Shown here: one piece after another, positions 1-6,665 of the stretch
Numbering within the stretch: position 1 is the stretch's first letter
Layout: every line of letters starts with the position of its first letter
Assembly: GCA_023253575.1 (NCBI GenBank)
Contig: JALRGB010000770.1
Coordinates: forward strand, 1 to 8,227
Direction of reading: 5' to 3'
Source: Verrucomicrobiales bacterium
Lineage (GTDB): Bacteria > Verrucomicrobiota > Verrucomicrobiia > Verrucomicrobiales > V1-33
DNA: 8,227 nt
Notes under the pieces: generated by a model
The model's input: the letters and a program-made list of their open reading frames with translations, nothing else
Databases searched by the model: none
Told to the model about the DNA's origin: nothing
Program-made: the position numbers and the translations under genes

Positions 1-150
1 TCGTTCACCGAGACGCGGGACTACCGATTCGATGAGCAGACCCGGCTCTCCCGGGCAACCATCACGTCGAATCAGTCGGGAGCGGCCACAACGACGCAGT
101 TCGACTACGGCTTCGGCGCTCAGGCCGCGCAGTGCGGACCGGCGTACCCG
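1..150 (+). pseudogene. Unidentified coding fragment, cut at both ends
   Basis: Reading from base 1 in frame 1, the sequence stays open to a stop at 226-228. The first 45-50 codons have a strong bias for G or C in the third position, which no other frame here matches. The peptide contains DYRFDEQTRLSRATITSN followed by a Thr-rich stretch and QFDYGFGAQ. The YxxDxxxRL spacing is reminiscent of YD/RHS repeats, but a beta-strand of an outer membrane protein would look similar, so I assign no function. Coding character fades near base 150, where sequence matching a different gene on the opposite strand begins. It has no start codon and no natural end, so it is a remnant or one side of a chimeric join. 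Confidence 0.4.
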
Positions 151-151
151 G

Positions 152-292
152 GGGCGGGCGCCCTTCAGCCCACCAGCGCAGCCAGTCGATGCCCAGGTCC
201 CGCACGAAGAAGTCGAACAGGCCGGTGAAGCTCACCCCCACGATCGGATCGATCTCCCGCGAGGCCCGCAGGCGCTGCGCGAAATTCGCAAC
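152..292 (-). pseudogene. Fragment resembling B12-dependent (class II) ribonucleotide reductase
   Basis: On the minus strand, the reading frame from about 292 down to 152 encodes VANFAQRLRASREIDP, then IVGVSFTGLFDFFV, then DLGIDWLRWWAEGRP. Codons are almost all G/C-ending, as in a real gene of this genome type. The G-V-S-F-T-G-L-F-D core followed by a W-L-R-W-W segment resembles, from memory, the C-terminal half of adenosylcobalamin-dependent ribonucleotide reductases, which make deoxyribonucleotides. I could not run an alignment, so the family call is tentative. That this strand is coding is better supported. Only about 47 codons remain of a protein normally over 700 residues. The frame has no start and ends in unrelated sequence near base 150. 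Its upstream end abuts the SpeA fragment on the opposite strand. Confidence 0.45.
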
Positions 293-835
293 TCCCTCGC
301 CGACTTCTATTACGGAAATTTCTCCATCTTCCAGTCGCTGCCCGATTCATGGGCCATCGATCAATTGTTTCCAGTCATGCCCATGCATCGGCTCGACGAA
401 TCTCCCACCCGGGAAGCCGTCATCAGCGATCTGACCTGCGACTGCGATGGCGTGCTGGAGCACTTTACCGGCAAGGAACGCGACAAAGTGCTGCCCGTGC
501 ACGAATTGCGCGAAAACGATGACTACCTCCTCGGGGTCTTTTTGGTCGGTGCCTATCAGGAATCCCTCGGTGGCCTGCACAATCTTTTTGGCGATACCAA
601 TGTGGTCTCGGTCAAAATGGAAAACGGCGAGCCGAAATGCGAAGTCCACTATCGCGGAGACACGGTGGGAGAGGTCCTCAGTTACATGGAATACACCCCG
701 GCCGCCCTCGTCGAACGCTTCACCATGTTCGCCGAGCGCGCCCAAGCCGAGGGCCGCATCACCGCCATGGAAAAACGCCGACTGATCGATGGCTATCGCA
801 ATGGTATGGAAGGGTATACATACTTCGAATCATAG
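272..835 (+). CDS. speA: Biosynthetic arginine decarboxylase, C-terminal part only (5' end missing)
   Basis: SpeA is a PLP-dependent group IV decarboxylase that turns arginine into agmatine, the first step of one putrescine/spermidine route. About 187 residues match its C-terminus: FSIFQSLPDSWAIDQLFPV, then DLTCDCDG with the expected catalytic Cys at 437-439, then VGAYQE (Tyr at 554-556), then LHNLFGDTN and a terminal GMEGYTYFES. Full-length SpeA is about 630-660 residues, so the TIM barrel with the PLP lysine is absent. The frame remains open upstream to an ATG at 32, but the roughly 80 residues it would add are Arg/Pro/Ser-rich, unlike SpeA, and lie across two other gene fragments. I therefore place the start of genuine SpeA sequence near 272. 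As it stands it is a broken gene or a chimeric join. Identity of the fragment is secure. Confidence 0.85.
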   Translation, partial: ALREIRNSLADFYYGNFSIFQSLPDSWAIDQLFPVMPMHRLDESPTREAVISDLTCDCDGVLEHFTGKERDKVLPVHELRENDDYLLGVFLVGAYQESLGGLHNLFGDTNVVSVKMENGEPKCEVHYRGDTVGEVLSYMEYTPAALVERFTMFAERAQAEGRITAMEKRRLIDGYRNGMEGYTYFES

Positions 836-879
836 CCCGCGCCGCCCCCTCCAGCCGCCACGCTGACATCACTTCACTT

Positions 880-904
880 CGCGAAACCCATCGGTGGCTT
901 CGCG
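880..904. other. Stem-loop downstream of the speA fragment
   Basis: The arms CGCGAA (880-885) and TTCGCG (899-904) are perfectly complementary, and inside them CCA (888-890) can pair with TGG (895-897) around a TCGG loop. It sits 45 bases after the speA stop codon and 120 bases before proC, a sensible place for a transcription end. No T-run follows on either strand, so a classical intrinsic terminator is not supported. It could be a Rho-dependent 3' end hairpin or chance. Confidence 0.3.
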
Positions 905-1026
905 GAATAATGAATCGGGAACGGTCACATTCTCCTCCACGGGCGTGAAGTAATCGCCACCCACTCAAGCAATCGTCCGCTTTTCTACTGGCGCGCCCCG
1001 CCCCAACGCTGCTACATGCAAGGATT

Positions 1027-1827
1027 ATGAAGATCGGCCTCATCGGATGTGGAAAAATGGGAACCGCCCTGATCAAGGGTATCCTCGCGAAAAAACTCTG
1101 CCGCCCAGCAGACATCATCGCACGCGACGCCATGCCTAAAGCCGTCGAAGCATTTCGCAAATCCGTCCCCGGCTGCAAAGTCGCTCAAAACGGACTGGAA
1201 GTCGCCGATGCTGCCGATGTCGTGCTCGTTTGCGTCAAACCAGGGGACACCGTGCCCGTCATGGCCGCCCTCGCCCCAGGCAAAAGCGCGCCCCTCCTCA
1301 TCTCCATCGCCGCCGGCGTGAAATTGGATGCCCTCGAACGCGCCGCCGGTCCGCGCCACCGCGTCGTCCGCGTCATGCCCAACACCCCAGCCATGGTCGG
1401 TCAAGGCGCCTCCGCCTACGCCCCAGGCCAACACGCCACCAGCAAAGACGCCGCCCTCACCGAAAAACTCCTCGGCGCCGTAGGCACCGTCGTCCGCGTC
1501 TCGGAAAAACACCTCGATGCCGTGACCGGCCTCAGCGGCAGCGGACCAGCTTACATCTATACCGTCATCGAAGCCCTCGCCGACGGCGGCGTGCTCGCCG
1601 GCCTGCCCCGCGAAACCGCCCTCCAGCTCGCCACCCAAACGGTCATCGGCGCCGCCGAAATGGTCGTCGCCACCGGCCTCCACCCCGCCGTCCTCCGCGA
1701 CATGGTCACCAGCCCAGGAGGCACCACCATCGCCGGCCTCGCCGTCCTCGAGAAAAACGGTCTCCGCTCGTCCCTCATGGAAGCCGTCCGCGCCGCCACC
1801 GCCCGGAGTATCGAACTCGGCCAATAA
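1027..1827 (+). CDS. proC: Pyrroline-5-carboxylate reductase
   Basis: ProC performs the last step of proline synthesis, NAD(P)H-dependent reduction of 1-pyrroline-5-carboxylate to L-proline, in the cytoplasm. The 266-residue length is typical. The N-terminus has the Rossmann dinucleotide loop IGCGKMG (residues 6-12), followed by CVKP (69-72), VMPNTPAMVGQG (116-127) and LSGSGPAY (169-176). The C-terminal family signature DMVTSPGGTTIAGL lies at 225-238. The ATG at 1027 is chosen because the Rossmann strand begins directly at residue 2; a later start at Met11 would destroy it. AAGGA lies only two bases upstream, too close for a standard Shine-Dalgarno site, so initiation may be weak or SD-independent. 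All motifs are intact and the enzyme should be functional. No proA or proB is nearby, so it is a stand-alone gene, common for proC. Confidence 0.97.
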   Translation: MKIGLIGCGKMGTALIKGILAKKLCRPADIIARDAMPKAVEAFRKSVPGCKVAQNGLEVADAADVVLVCVKPGDTVPVMAALAPGKSAPLLISIAAGVKLDALERAAGPRHRVVRVMPNTPAMVGQGASAYAPGQHATSKDAALTEKLLGAVGTVVRVSEKHLDAVTGLSGSGPAYIYTVIEALADGGVLAGLPRETALQLATQTVIGAAEMVVATGLHPAVLRDMVTSPGGTTIAGLAVLEKNGLRSSLMEAVRAATARSIELGQ

Positions 1828-1833
1828 ACGGCC

Positions 1834-1857
1834 GGAAGTAGCGGCTCCTCCCAGCCG
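1834..1857. repeat. Intergenic 15-mer (copy 1) overlapping a small hairpin
   Basis: GGAAGTAGCGGCTCC at 1834-1848, seven bases after the proC stop, matches GGGAGTAGAAGCTCC at 2765-2779 in 12 of 15 positions. It overlaps a stem of CGGCT (1842-1846) and AGCCG (1853-1857) with a six-base CCTCCC loop. A family of short intergenic repeats is possible, but two diverged copies in one window are thin evidence. No T-run follows, so it is not a standard terminator. Confidence 0.3.
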
Positions 1858-1949
1858 TCCCCTAGCCGTCCGTCCAGCCTCACCGCCGACCGCGGACTCC
1901 CACCCCGATCGATGGACCCGCTCATTGCCGGGGACATGCGCCAGGCCTC

Positions 1950-2702
1950 ATGACCACTTTTTCCTCCGCCGACTGGCTCCTCGCCCTGATCGCCGCCGTC
2001 TTCTGCGGTGTCGGCAAATCCGGCCTGGCCGGACTGGGCATGCTCAATGTCCTGATCATGGCCCGGCTGATTCCCGGCACCGGTTCCAGCGGCGTCGTCT
2101 TGCCGATGTTGATCGCCGCCGATGTGCTGGCCGTCTGCGTCTTTGGCCCGCGCCATGTCGACTGGCGCGCCATTGCCCGATTGTTACCTGCGGTACTGCT
2201 CGGCGTCGTGGCCGGATGGATAGTCCTCGGATGGCTGGACCATCAGTCCCCACACACCTTCGGAGCCGTCGTCGGATGGATGGTGCTGGCCATGGTCGCC
2301 GTCCAGTTGGTCCGCCAGCGACTGCCAAACTTCGACCGCGCCCTGCCCCACTCGCGCCTCTTCGGCGCCGCCGTCGGACTCCTCACCGGGCTGGCCACCA
2401 TGATCGCCAATGCCGCCGGCCCGATCAGCGCCATCTATTTCCTCATCCTCGGGTTCGCCAAAAAAGAATTCATCTCCACCATGGCGTGGCTGTTCCTCAT
2501 CGTGAACATCGTCAAGGTCCCGTTCAGCGCCCATCAAGGGCTGATCACACCAGAGACTCTCAAATTCAACGGGATCATCCTGCCCGCCATCGCCGCCGGC
2601 TTCTTCCTCGGCCGCTGGGCCATCGCCAAAATCCCCCAAAAGCCATTCGAGCACGCCGTCCTCGCCCTCACCATCCTCTCCGCCCTGCGCCTGATCTGGT
2701 AG
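1950..2702 (+). CDS. TauE/SafE (TSUP) family membrane transporter
   Basis: This is a 250-residue, strongly hydrophobic protein with about seven or eight predicted membrane segments (roughly 8-28, 45-65, 76-96, 105-121, 136-168, 176-195, 208-224 and 234-249). TSUP proteins are inner membrane permeases linked to export or uptake of sulfite, sulfoacetate, sulfolactate or other small organosulfur anions. The two-half architecture is visible: a glycine-rich GVGKSGLAGLG at 20-30 in the first half, and GLLTGLATMIANAAGPISA at 143-161 in the second. The block KKEFISTMAWLFLIVNIVKV (171-190) is characteristic of one TauE/SafE subgroup. A short AGG at 1943-1945 is the only ribosome-binding hint. Neighbours ProC and a peptidase do not reveal the substrate, and no sulfur-metabolism gene is visible. 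The family is confident; the transported compound is unknown. Confidence 0.9.
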   Translation: MTTFSSADWLLALIAAVFCGVGKSGLAGLGMLNVLIMARLIPGTGSSGVVLPMLIAADVLAVCVFGPRHVDWRAIARLLPAVLLGVVAGWIVLGWLDHQSPHTFGAVVGWMVLAMVAVQLVRQRLPNFDRALPHSRLFGAAVGLLTGLATMIANAAGPISAIYFLILGFAKKEFISTMAWLFLIVNIVKVPFSAHQGLITPETLKFNGIILPAIAAGFFLGRWAIAKIPQKPFEHAVLALTILSALRLIW

Positions 2703-2764
2703 ACCGAACGCCCGCTCCCCCGCAACCGCTAGTTGTCGGAACCGCCATCTTCCCCCACCATCAA

Positions 2765-2779
2765 GGGAGTAGAAGCTCC
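2765..2779. repeat. Intergenic 15-mer (copy 2)
   Basis: GGGAGTAGAAGCTCC is the second, diverged copy of the 15-mer seen after proC (12 of 15 identical). It contains a GGAG...CTCC inverted pair (2766-2769 and 2776-2779) that could form a tiny hairpin. It ends eight bases before the start codon of the carboxypeptidase gene, so it would lie in that gene's leader if transcribed from upstream. Its GGGAG is 18 bases from the ATG, too far to act as a normal Shine-Dalgarno site. Confidence 0.3.
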
Positions 2780-2787
2780 GCTCCACC

Positions 2788-4278
2788 ATGTCCGAATCCG
2801 CCTACCAAAAACTTCACGCCCGCTTTCGCGAGGCCGCCTTGTTTCGCTCCACCGCCGGAGTCCTCGGCTGGGATCAGGAAACGTTCCTGCCGCCCGCAGG
2901 CGTGGCCTGGCGCGCAGAACAACTCGCCAGCCTGAGCGGCCACTGCCACCGCCTGACCACGGCCCCCGAAATCGGCGGCTGGCTCGACGAAGCCGCTGCC
3001 ACCGTCACCACCCCAGACTCCAGCCACACCGCCGCCACTAACATCCGCGGCTGGAAACGCGCCTACGACAAAGCCACTAAACTCCCAGTCAGCTTGGTCG
3101 AAGAATGGTCGCGCACTACCTCCATCGCCCAAAACGTCTGGGCCGAGGCCCGCAAAAAATCCGATTTCATCGTCTTCCAGCCACACCTCGAAAAACTCGT
3201 CAGCCTCGCCCGCCAGAAGGCGGATGCTTGGGGCTGGCAAGCGTGCCGATATGACGCCTTGCTCGATGAATACGAACCAGGCGCCCGCTCGGCAGAAGTC
3301 GCCACCACCTTCGCCGCCTTGGGCCCACAGATCTCCGCCATGGTCCAACCCGCCACGGAAAAAGCCGCCCGCTTCCCGAAATCTCTGCTCGCCGGGCATT
3401 ACCCCATAGCCGCCCAACAAGCGTTTAATCGCGAGGTCGCCGCCGCCATCGGATTCGACTTCTCCGCCGGCCGCATCGATACCACCACCCATCCATTCTG
3501 CACCGGATTGGGGCCGCTCGACACCCGACTCACCACCCGCTACGACGAAGACGACTTCAGCTCGTCCCTGTACGGCGTCCTCCATGAAGCCGGTCACGGC
3601 CTGTACGATCAAGGCCTGAATCATCAAGAATGGGGTCAGCCCGCCGGGGAAGCATGCAGCTTAGGCATCCACGAAAGCCAGTCACGCCTCTGGGAAAACC
3701 ACATCGGCAGCAGCACTGAGTTCTGGACCCGCTGGCTGCCGCGAGCCATCGATTATTTCCCACACCTCGCCGGCCTCACCCCCGAACAAATGACCGGCGC
3801 CATCAGCCGGGTCCAACCGAGCTTCATCCGCGTCGAAGCTGACGAAGTCACCTACGACCTGCATATCATCCTGCGGTTCGAAATCGAACGCGCCCTGATC
3901 GAAGGCGACCTCGACCCCGCCGGCGTGCCGGACGCTTGGAATGAAAAATTCAAGACGCTCCTCGGCCTGACGGTACCGGACGACGCTCATGGCTGCCTTC
4001 AGGATGTGCACTGGAGCTTCGGTCTTTTCGGGTACTTCGCTACCTATACCCTTGGCAATCTGAATGCCGCGCAGCTTATGCACCAGGCGCGCCAAAGCGT
4101 GACCGGCCTCGATTCCTCACTAGCGAGCGGCGACTATGCACCGTTGCTCCATTGGCTTCGCGCCGAGATTCATGCTCCCGGCCAGCGGTGGGACGCACCG
4201 GAGCTCATGCGTCAGGCCACCGGCGAGACCACTCAAGGACAGTATTTTCTCGAGCACCTGCGCGGGAAATTCCTGTAA
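2788..4278 (+). CDS. Thermostable-type carboxypeptidase, peptidase family M32 (carboxypeptidase Taq)
   Basis: M32 enzymes are cytoplasmic zinc metallocarboxypeptidases that remove C-terminal amino acids of broad type, usually excluding proline, probably for peptide recycling. The 496-residue length fits the family. All known M32 motifs are present in order: HPF (236-238), DTRLT (245-249), the zinc-binding HEAGH (His266, Glu267 as general base, His270), HESQ (295-298, with Glu296 the expected third ligand), IRVEAD (347-352) and GCLQDVHW (402-409). The N-terminus also shows the usual GWDQET (27-32) early motif. There is no signal peptide. No Shine-Dalgarno site precedes the ATG. The start is supported because the protein begins in a typical M32 N-terminal helix. 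It is the only peptidase in the window and has no evident functional link to its neighbours. It should be active. Confidence 0.97.
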   Translation: MSESAYQKLHARFREAALFRSTAGVLGWDQETFLPPAGVAWRAEQLASLSGHCHRLTTAPEIGGWLDEAAATVTTPDSSHTAATNIRGWKRAYDKATKLPVSLVEEWSRTTSIAQNVWAEARKKSDFIVFQPHLEKLVSLARQKADAWGWQACRYDALLDEYEPGARSAEVATTFAALGPQISAMVQPATEKAARFPKSLLAGHYPIAAQQAFNREVAAAIGFDFSAGRIDTTTHPFCTGLGPLDTRLTTRYDEDDFSSSLYGVLHEAGHGLYDQGLNHQEWGQPAGEACSLGIHESQSRLWENHIGSSTEFWTRWLPRAIDYFPHLAGLTPEQMTGAISRVQPSFIRVEADEVTYDLHIILRFEIERALIEGDLDPAGVPDAWNEKFKTLLGLTVPDDAHGCLQDVHWSFGLFGYFATYTLGNLNAAQLMHQARQSVTGLDSSLASGDYAPLLHWLRAEIHAPGQRWDAPELMRQATGETTQGQYFLEHLRGKFL

Positions 4279-4322
4279 GTCCGTGCGATTGCACCCGGCA
4301 GAATGGCCGTTTCCATTCCCTC

Positions 4323-4341
4323 CCGCCATCAGGCGGTTATT
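4323..4341 (+). terminator. Short GC hairpin with T-rich tail after the carboxypeptidase gene
   Basis: CCGCC (4323-4327) and GGCGG (4332-4336) form a perfect five-base-pair stem around an ATCA tetraloop, followed at once by TTATT. It lies 44 bases after the carboxypeptidase stop and 31 bases before the next start codon. This is the geometry of a weak intrinsic terminator, separating the peptidase from the DUF3592/FAD gene pair. The stem is short and the T-run is interrupted, so efficiency is doubtful. Confidence 0.4.
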
Positions 4342-4372
4342 CACTCACCACTCGTCCCTCCCGGTCTCTATC

Positions 4373-4891
4373 ATGTCCCATCCGCGCCGCCCCAACCGTC
4401 TTACCTCCGCCCTCGGCGGTCTTGTCCTCGGCCTCTCGATTGCCGGGGTAGGCGCCGTCTTCGTCTGGCTCATGTGGGCCTCATTCCAGCGCGCCCGCGT
4501 CATGGATCAATGGACGACCGTGCCCTGCATCATCCTGGAATCACGCCTCACCGAGGAAATCCTCACCCCCAACACCCCAGTCAATTACCGCCCACTCATT
4601 CGCTACCGCTACGATATAAAGAGCCAGTCATACGAGTCAGACCGCATCCGGCGCATCGAAACCAAGTCATCGCGCCGCCCGAAAATGCAGGCCATCCTCG
4701 CTCAGTTCCCGCCCGGCACCGAAACAACGGCCTGGGTCAATCCCGCCAATCGAGCCGAAGCAGTGCTCATCCGCGACAAACGCACTGCCATCTACAGCAT
4801 CTGGTTCCCTTGCCTCTTTGTCATCGGCGGCCTCGGCATCGCCGCCAGCTCGCTCGCCCGCAACCTGCCGTCACCACGCCCCCGCTCATGA
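4373..4891 (+). CDS. DUF3592-like membrane protein with two TM segments
   Basis: This is a 172-residue protein with a hydrophobic helix at about 13-36, an extracytoplasmic-type middle domain at about 45-135 and a second helix at about 143-163. The middle resembles DUF3592: W47 and the IILESRL strand, then YRPLIRYRYDIKSQSYESDR (72-91), then QFPPGTETTAWVNPANRAEA (111-130), the usual P-x-G...V-x-P-x-N block before AVL. The function of this family is not known. I chose the ATG at 4373 because the frame upstream, although open to 4136, runs through the end of the carboxypeptidase gene with no sensible protein character. Its TGA overlaps the ATG of the FAD oxidoreductase gene (ATGA at 4888-4891), so the two are probably translated together. 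A role tied to the exported oxidoreductase is possible but unproven. Confidence 0.8.
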   Translation: MSHPRRPNRLTSALGGLVLGLSIAGVGAVFVWLMWASFQRARVMDQWTTVPCIILESRLTEEILTPNTPVNYRPLIRYRYDIKSQSYESDRIRRIETKSSRRPKMQAILAQFPPGTETTAWVNPANRAEAVLIRDKRTAIYSIWFPCLFVIGGLGIAASSLARNLPSPRPRS

Positions 4892-6561
4892 TCCGCGCCG
4901 CTGTCACCGCCGTCATCATCGTTATCGCCACGGTTCTGAGCACCAGCAGCATCCAAACCGCTCACGCCAGCCCGACCCACGACACCTACGATATCATCGT
5001 CTACGGCGGCACCAGCGCCGGCGTGACCGCCGCCATCAAAGCCAGCCGCCTGGGAAAAACCACGCTGCTCATCGAACCGACAACCCACCTCGGCGGACTG
5101 ACCACCGCCGGCCTCGGCATGACCGATGCCGGAAACCCCGCCGTCATCGGCGGTCTGGCCCGCGAGTTCTACCGCCACATTCGAAAACATTACGAAAACG
5201 ACCAAGCGTGGATCTGGGAACAGCGAACCCAGTACCCGTGGATGAAAAAATCTGATGACGCCCTCTGGCGGTTTGAACCGTCCGCCGCCGCCACCGTCAT
5301 CCATCAGATGCTCGCCGCCACTTCGGTCACCGTACTCACCGGCCACCGACTCGACCTCGCCCGCTGGGGGACCAAAACCGGTACCACCATCACCTCGATC
5401 CGCATGGAAAACGGCCGAGAATTCCACGCCCGCCTGTTCATCGACGCCACCTACGAAGGCGATCTAATGGCCAAAGCCGGCGTCTCCTATCACGTCGGAC
5501 GCGAGGCCAACCACATTCACGGCGAATCGCTCAACGGCACCCAAACCGCCCAAGCTACCAAACACCAGTTTCTCCTCGACATCGATCCCTGGCGCATCCC
5601 CGGCGACCGGACCAGCGGCCTGCTTCCCACCATCCAGCCGGAGGCACCCGGCCCGGACGGCACCGGCGACCACCGCATTCAAGCGTATTGTTACCGTCTC
5701 TGCCTGACGGATGTCCCCGCCAATCGCCGGCCGTGGACCCGCCCGGACGGCTACGATCCACAACGATACGAAGTCATCCGCCGCTACCTCGCAGCCGGCT
5801 GGTCATGGCAGGAAATGTGGCGCGGTCATCATCTCATGCCCAACCGCAAGTCCGACACCAACAACAGCGGAGGATTCAGCAGCGACCACATCGGAGCCAA
5901 CTACGCCTACCCCGACGGCGACTACGCCACCCGAGAAACCATCGTCAAAGACCACGAGGAATATCAAAAAGGCTTTTGGTACTTCCTCGCCACCGACCCC
6001 GGCGTGCCCGCGTCCGTGCGCGCCTCCGCCAATGAATGGGGGCTGCCTCTAGACGAATTCAAGGAAACCGGCGGCTGGCCGCACGCCCTCTACATTCGCG
6101 AAGCCCGACGTATGGTCTCAGATCACATCCATACCGAAATGGACTGCCGCGGATCACGTCCGACCCCGGACCCGGTCGGCATGGGCAGCTACGCCATGGA
6201 TTCACATAATACTCAGCGGTACGTCGACGCCCGCGGTTTCGTTCGCAACGAAGGCGACGTCCAGGTCCCCCTCGACGCCCCCTATCCGATTTCCTACCAA
6301 TCGATCCGCCCGCGCGCCGCGGAGTGCACCAACCTGCTCGTTCCCGTCTGCTGCGCCGCCTCCCACATCGGCTACGGCAGTATCCGCATGGAACCCGTCT
6401 TCATGATCCTCGGCGAATCCGCCGCCACCGCCGCCAGTATGGCCCTCGATGCCACCAGCACCGTTCAGGACGTCCCCTATCCACAATTGCGCGCACGCCT
6501 GCTCGCCGACGGCCAGATCCTCGAATGGAAAAAACCATCGCCAGAAGCCGCCCGGCAATAG
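4888..6561 (+). CDS. Exported FAD-dependent oxidoreductase (FAD_oxidored family)
   Basis: This 557-residue protein begins with a Sec signal peptide: Arg3, a hydrophobic core at about 5-18, and a likely cleavage after AHA (25-27). A Rossmann FAD-binding motif follows: YDIIVYGGTSAGVTAAIKAS (34-53), with Glu63 at the end of the second strand for the adenosine ribose. HLGGLTTAGLGMTD (67-80) and FIDATYEGDLMAKAG (184-198) are characteristic of the PF12831-type group, as is the C-terminal GESAATAASMAL (509-520) FAD-contacting helix. Such proteins are abundant in Planctomycetota and Verrucomicrobiota, often near polysaccharide-degradation genes, but substrates are mostly unknown. The frame is open upstream to 4303. 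The ATG at 4888 is chosen because it directly precedes the signal peptide and overlaps the upstream stop (ATGA). No Shine-Dalgarno site is visible, which fits translational coupling to the DUF3592 gene. Family is confident; reaction unknown. Confidence 0.9.
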   Translation: MIRAAVTAVIIVIATVLSTSSIQTAHASPTHDTYDIIVYGGTSAGVTAAIKASRLGKTTLLIEPTTHLGGLTTAGLGMTDAGNPAVIGGLAREFYRHIRKHYENDQAWIWEQRTQYPWMKKSDDALWRFEPSAAATVIHQMLAATSVTVLTGHRLDLARWGTKTGTTITSIRMENGREFHARLFIDATYEGDLMAKAGVSYHVGREANHIHGESLNGTQTAQATKHQFLLDIDPWRIPGDRTSGLLPTIQPEAPGPDGTGDHRIQAYCYRLCLTDVPANRRPWTRPDGYDPQRYEVIRRYLAAGWSWQEMWRGHHLMPNRKSDTNNSGGFSSDHIGANYAYPDGDYATRETIVKDHEEYQKGFWYFLATDPGVPASVRASANEWGLPLDEFKETGGWPHALYIREARRMVSDHIHTEMDCRGSRPTPDPVGMGSYAMDSHNTQRYVDARGFVRNEGDVQVPLDAPYPISYQSIRPRAAECTNLLVPVCCAASHIGYGSIRMEPVFMILGESAATAASMALDATSTVQDVPYPQLRARLLADGQILEWKKPSPEAARQ

Positions 6562-6665
6562 ACCAGATGCCCCGCGCCTCACCCCCACACTTCGGGAAAA
6601 TTTGCTTTCATCGATTGGCGTCCTGCTGATAGCTTGAGCCGCAGTATGACACCCCTGCCATTGAC

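Noticed and set aside
32..271. Upstream extension of the speA frame to an ATG at 32
   Set aside because: The roughly 80 added residues are Arg/Pro/Ser-rich, match nothing in SpeA, and overlie two other frames with much stronger codon bias.
1012..1824. 270-codon open frame antisense to proC
   Set aside because: It is rich in Gly, Asp and Glu with no motif, and mirrors the GC-rich codon pattern of proC, whose motifs are complete.
272..1827. speA and proC as a joint arginine/proline metabolic operon
   Set aside because: A 191-base gap with a hairpin separates them, the speA piece is broken, and their pathways do not need each other.
1925..2935. 336-codon plus-strand open frame overlapping the transporter and carboxypeptidase
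   Set aside because: It encodes Arg/Pro/His-rich sequence with no domain and runs through two well-supported genes in another frame.
2761..3627. 288-codon open frame antisense to the carboxypeptidase
   Set aside because: It is a Gly/Glu/Val-rich shadow of a gene with all M32 motifs, with no signature of its own.
4136..4372. Earlier start for the DUF3592 protein inside the carboxypeptidase gene
   Set aside because: The extra 79 residues are out-of-frame carboxypeptidase sequence and gap. The ATG at 4373 directly precedes the first membrane helix.
4303..4887. Earlier start for the FAD oxidoreductase
   Set aside because: The upstream 195 codons are Pro/Arg/His-rich shadow of the DUF3592 gene, while the ATG at 4888 is followed at once by a signal peptide.
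6602..6632. Possible promoter (TTGCTT and TGATAG) before the DUF1552 gene
   Set aside because: The 19-base spacing and weak matches in both boxes are not better than chance.
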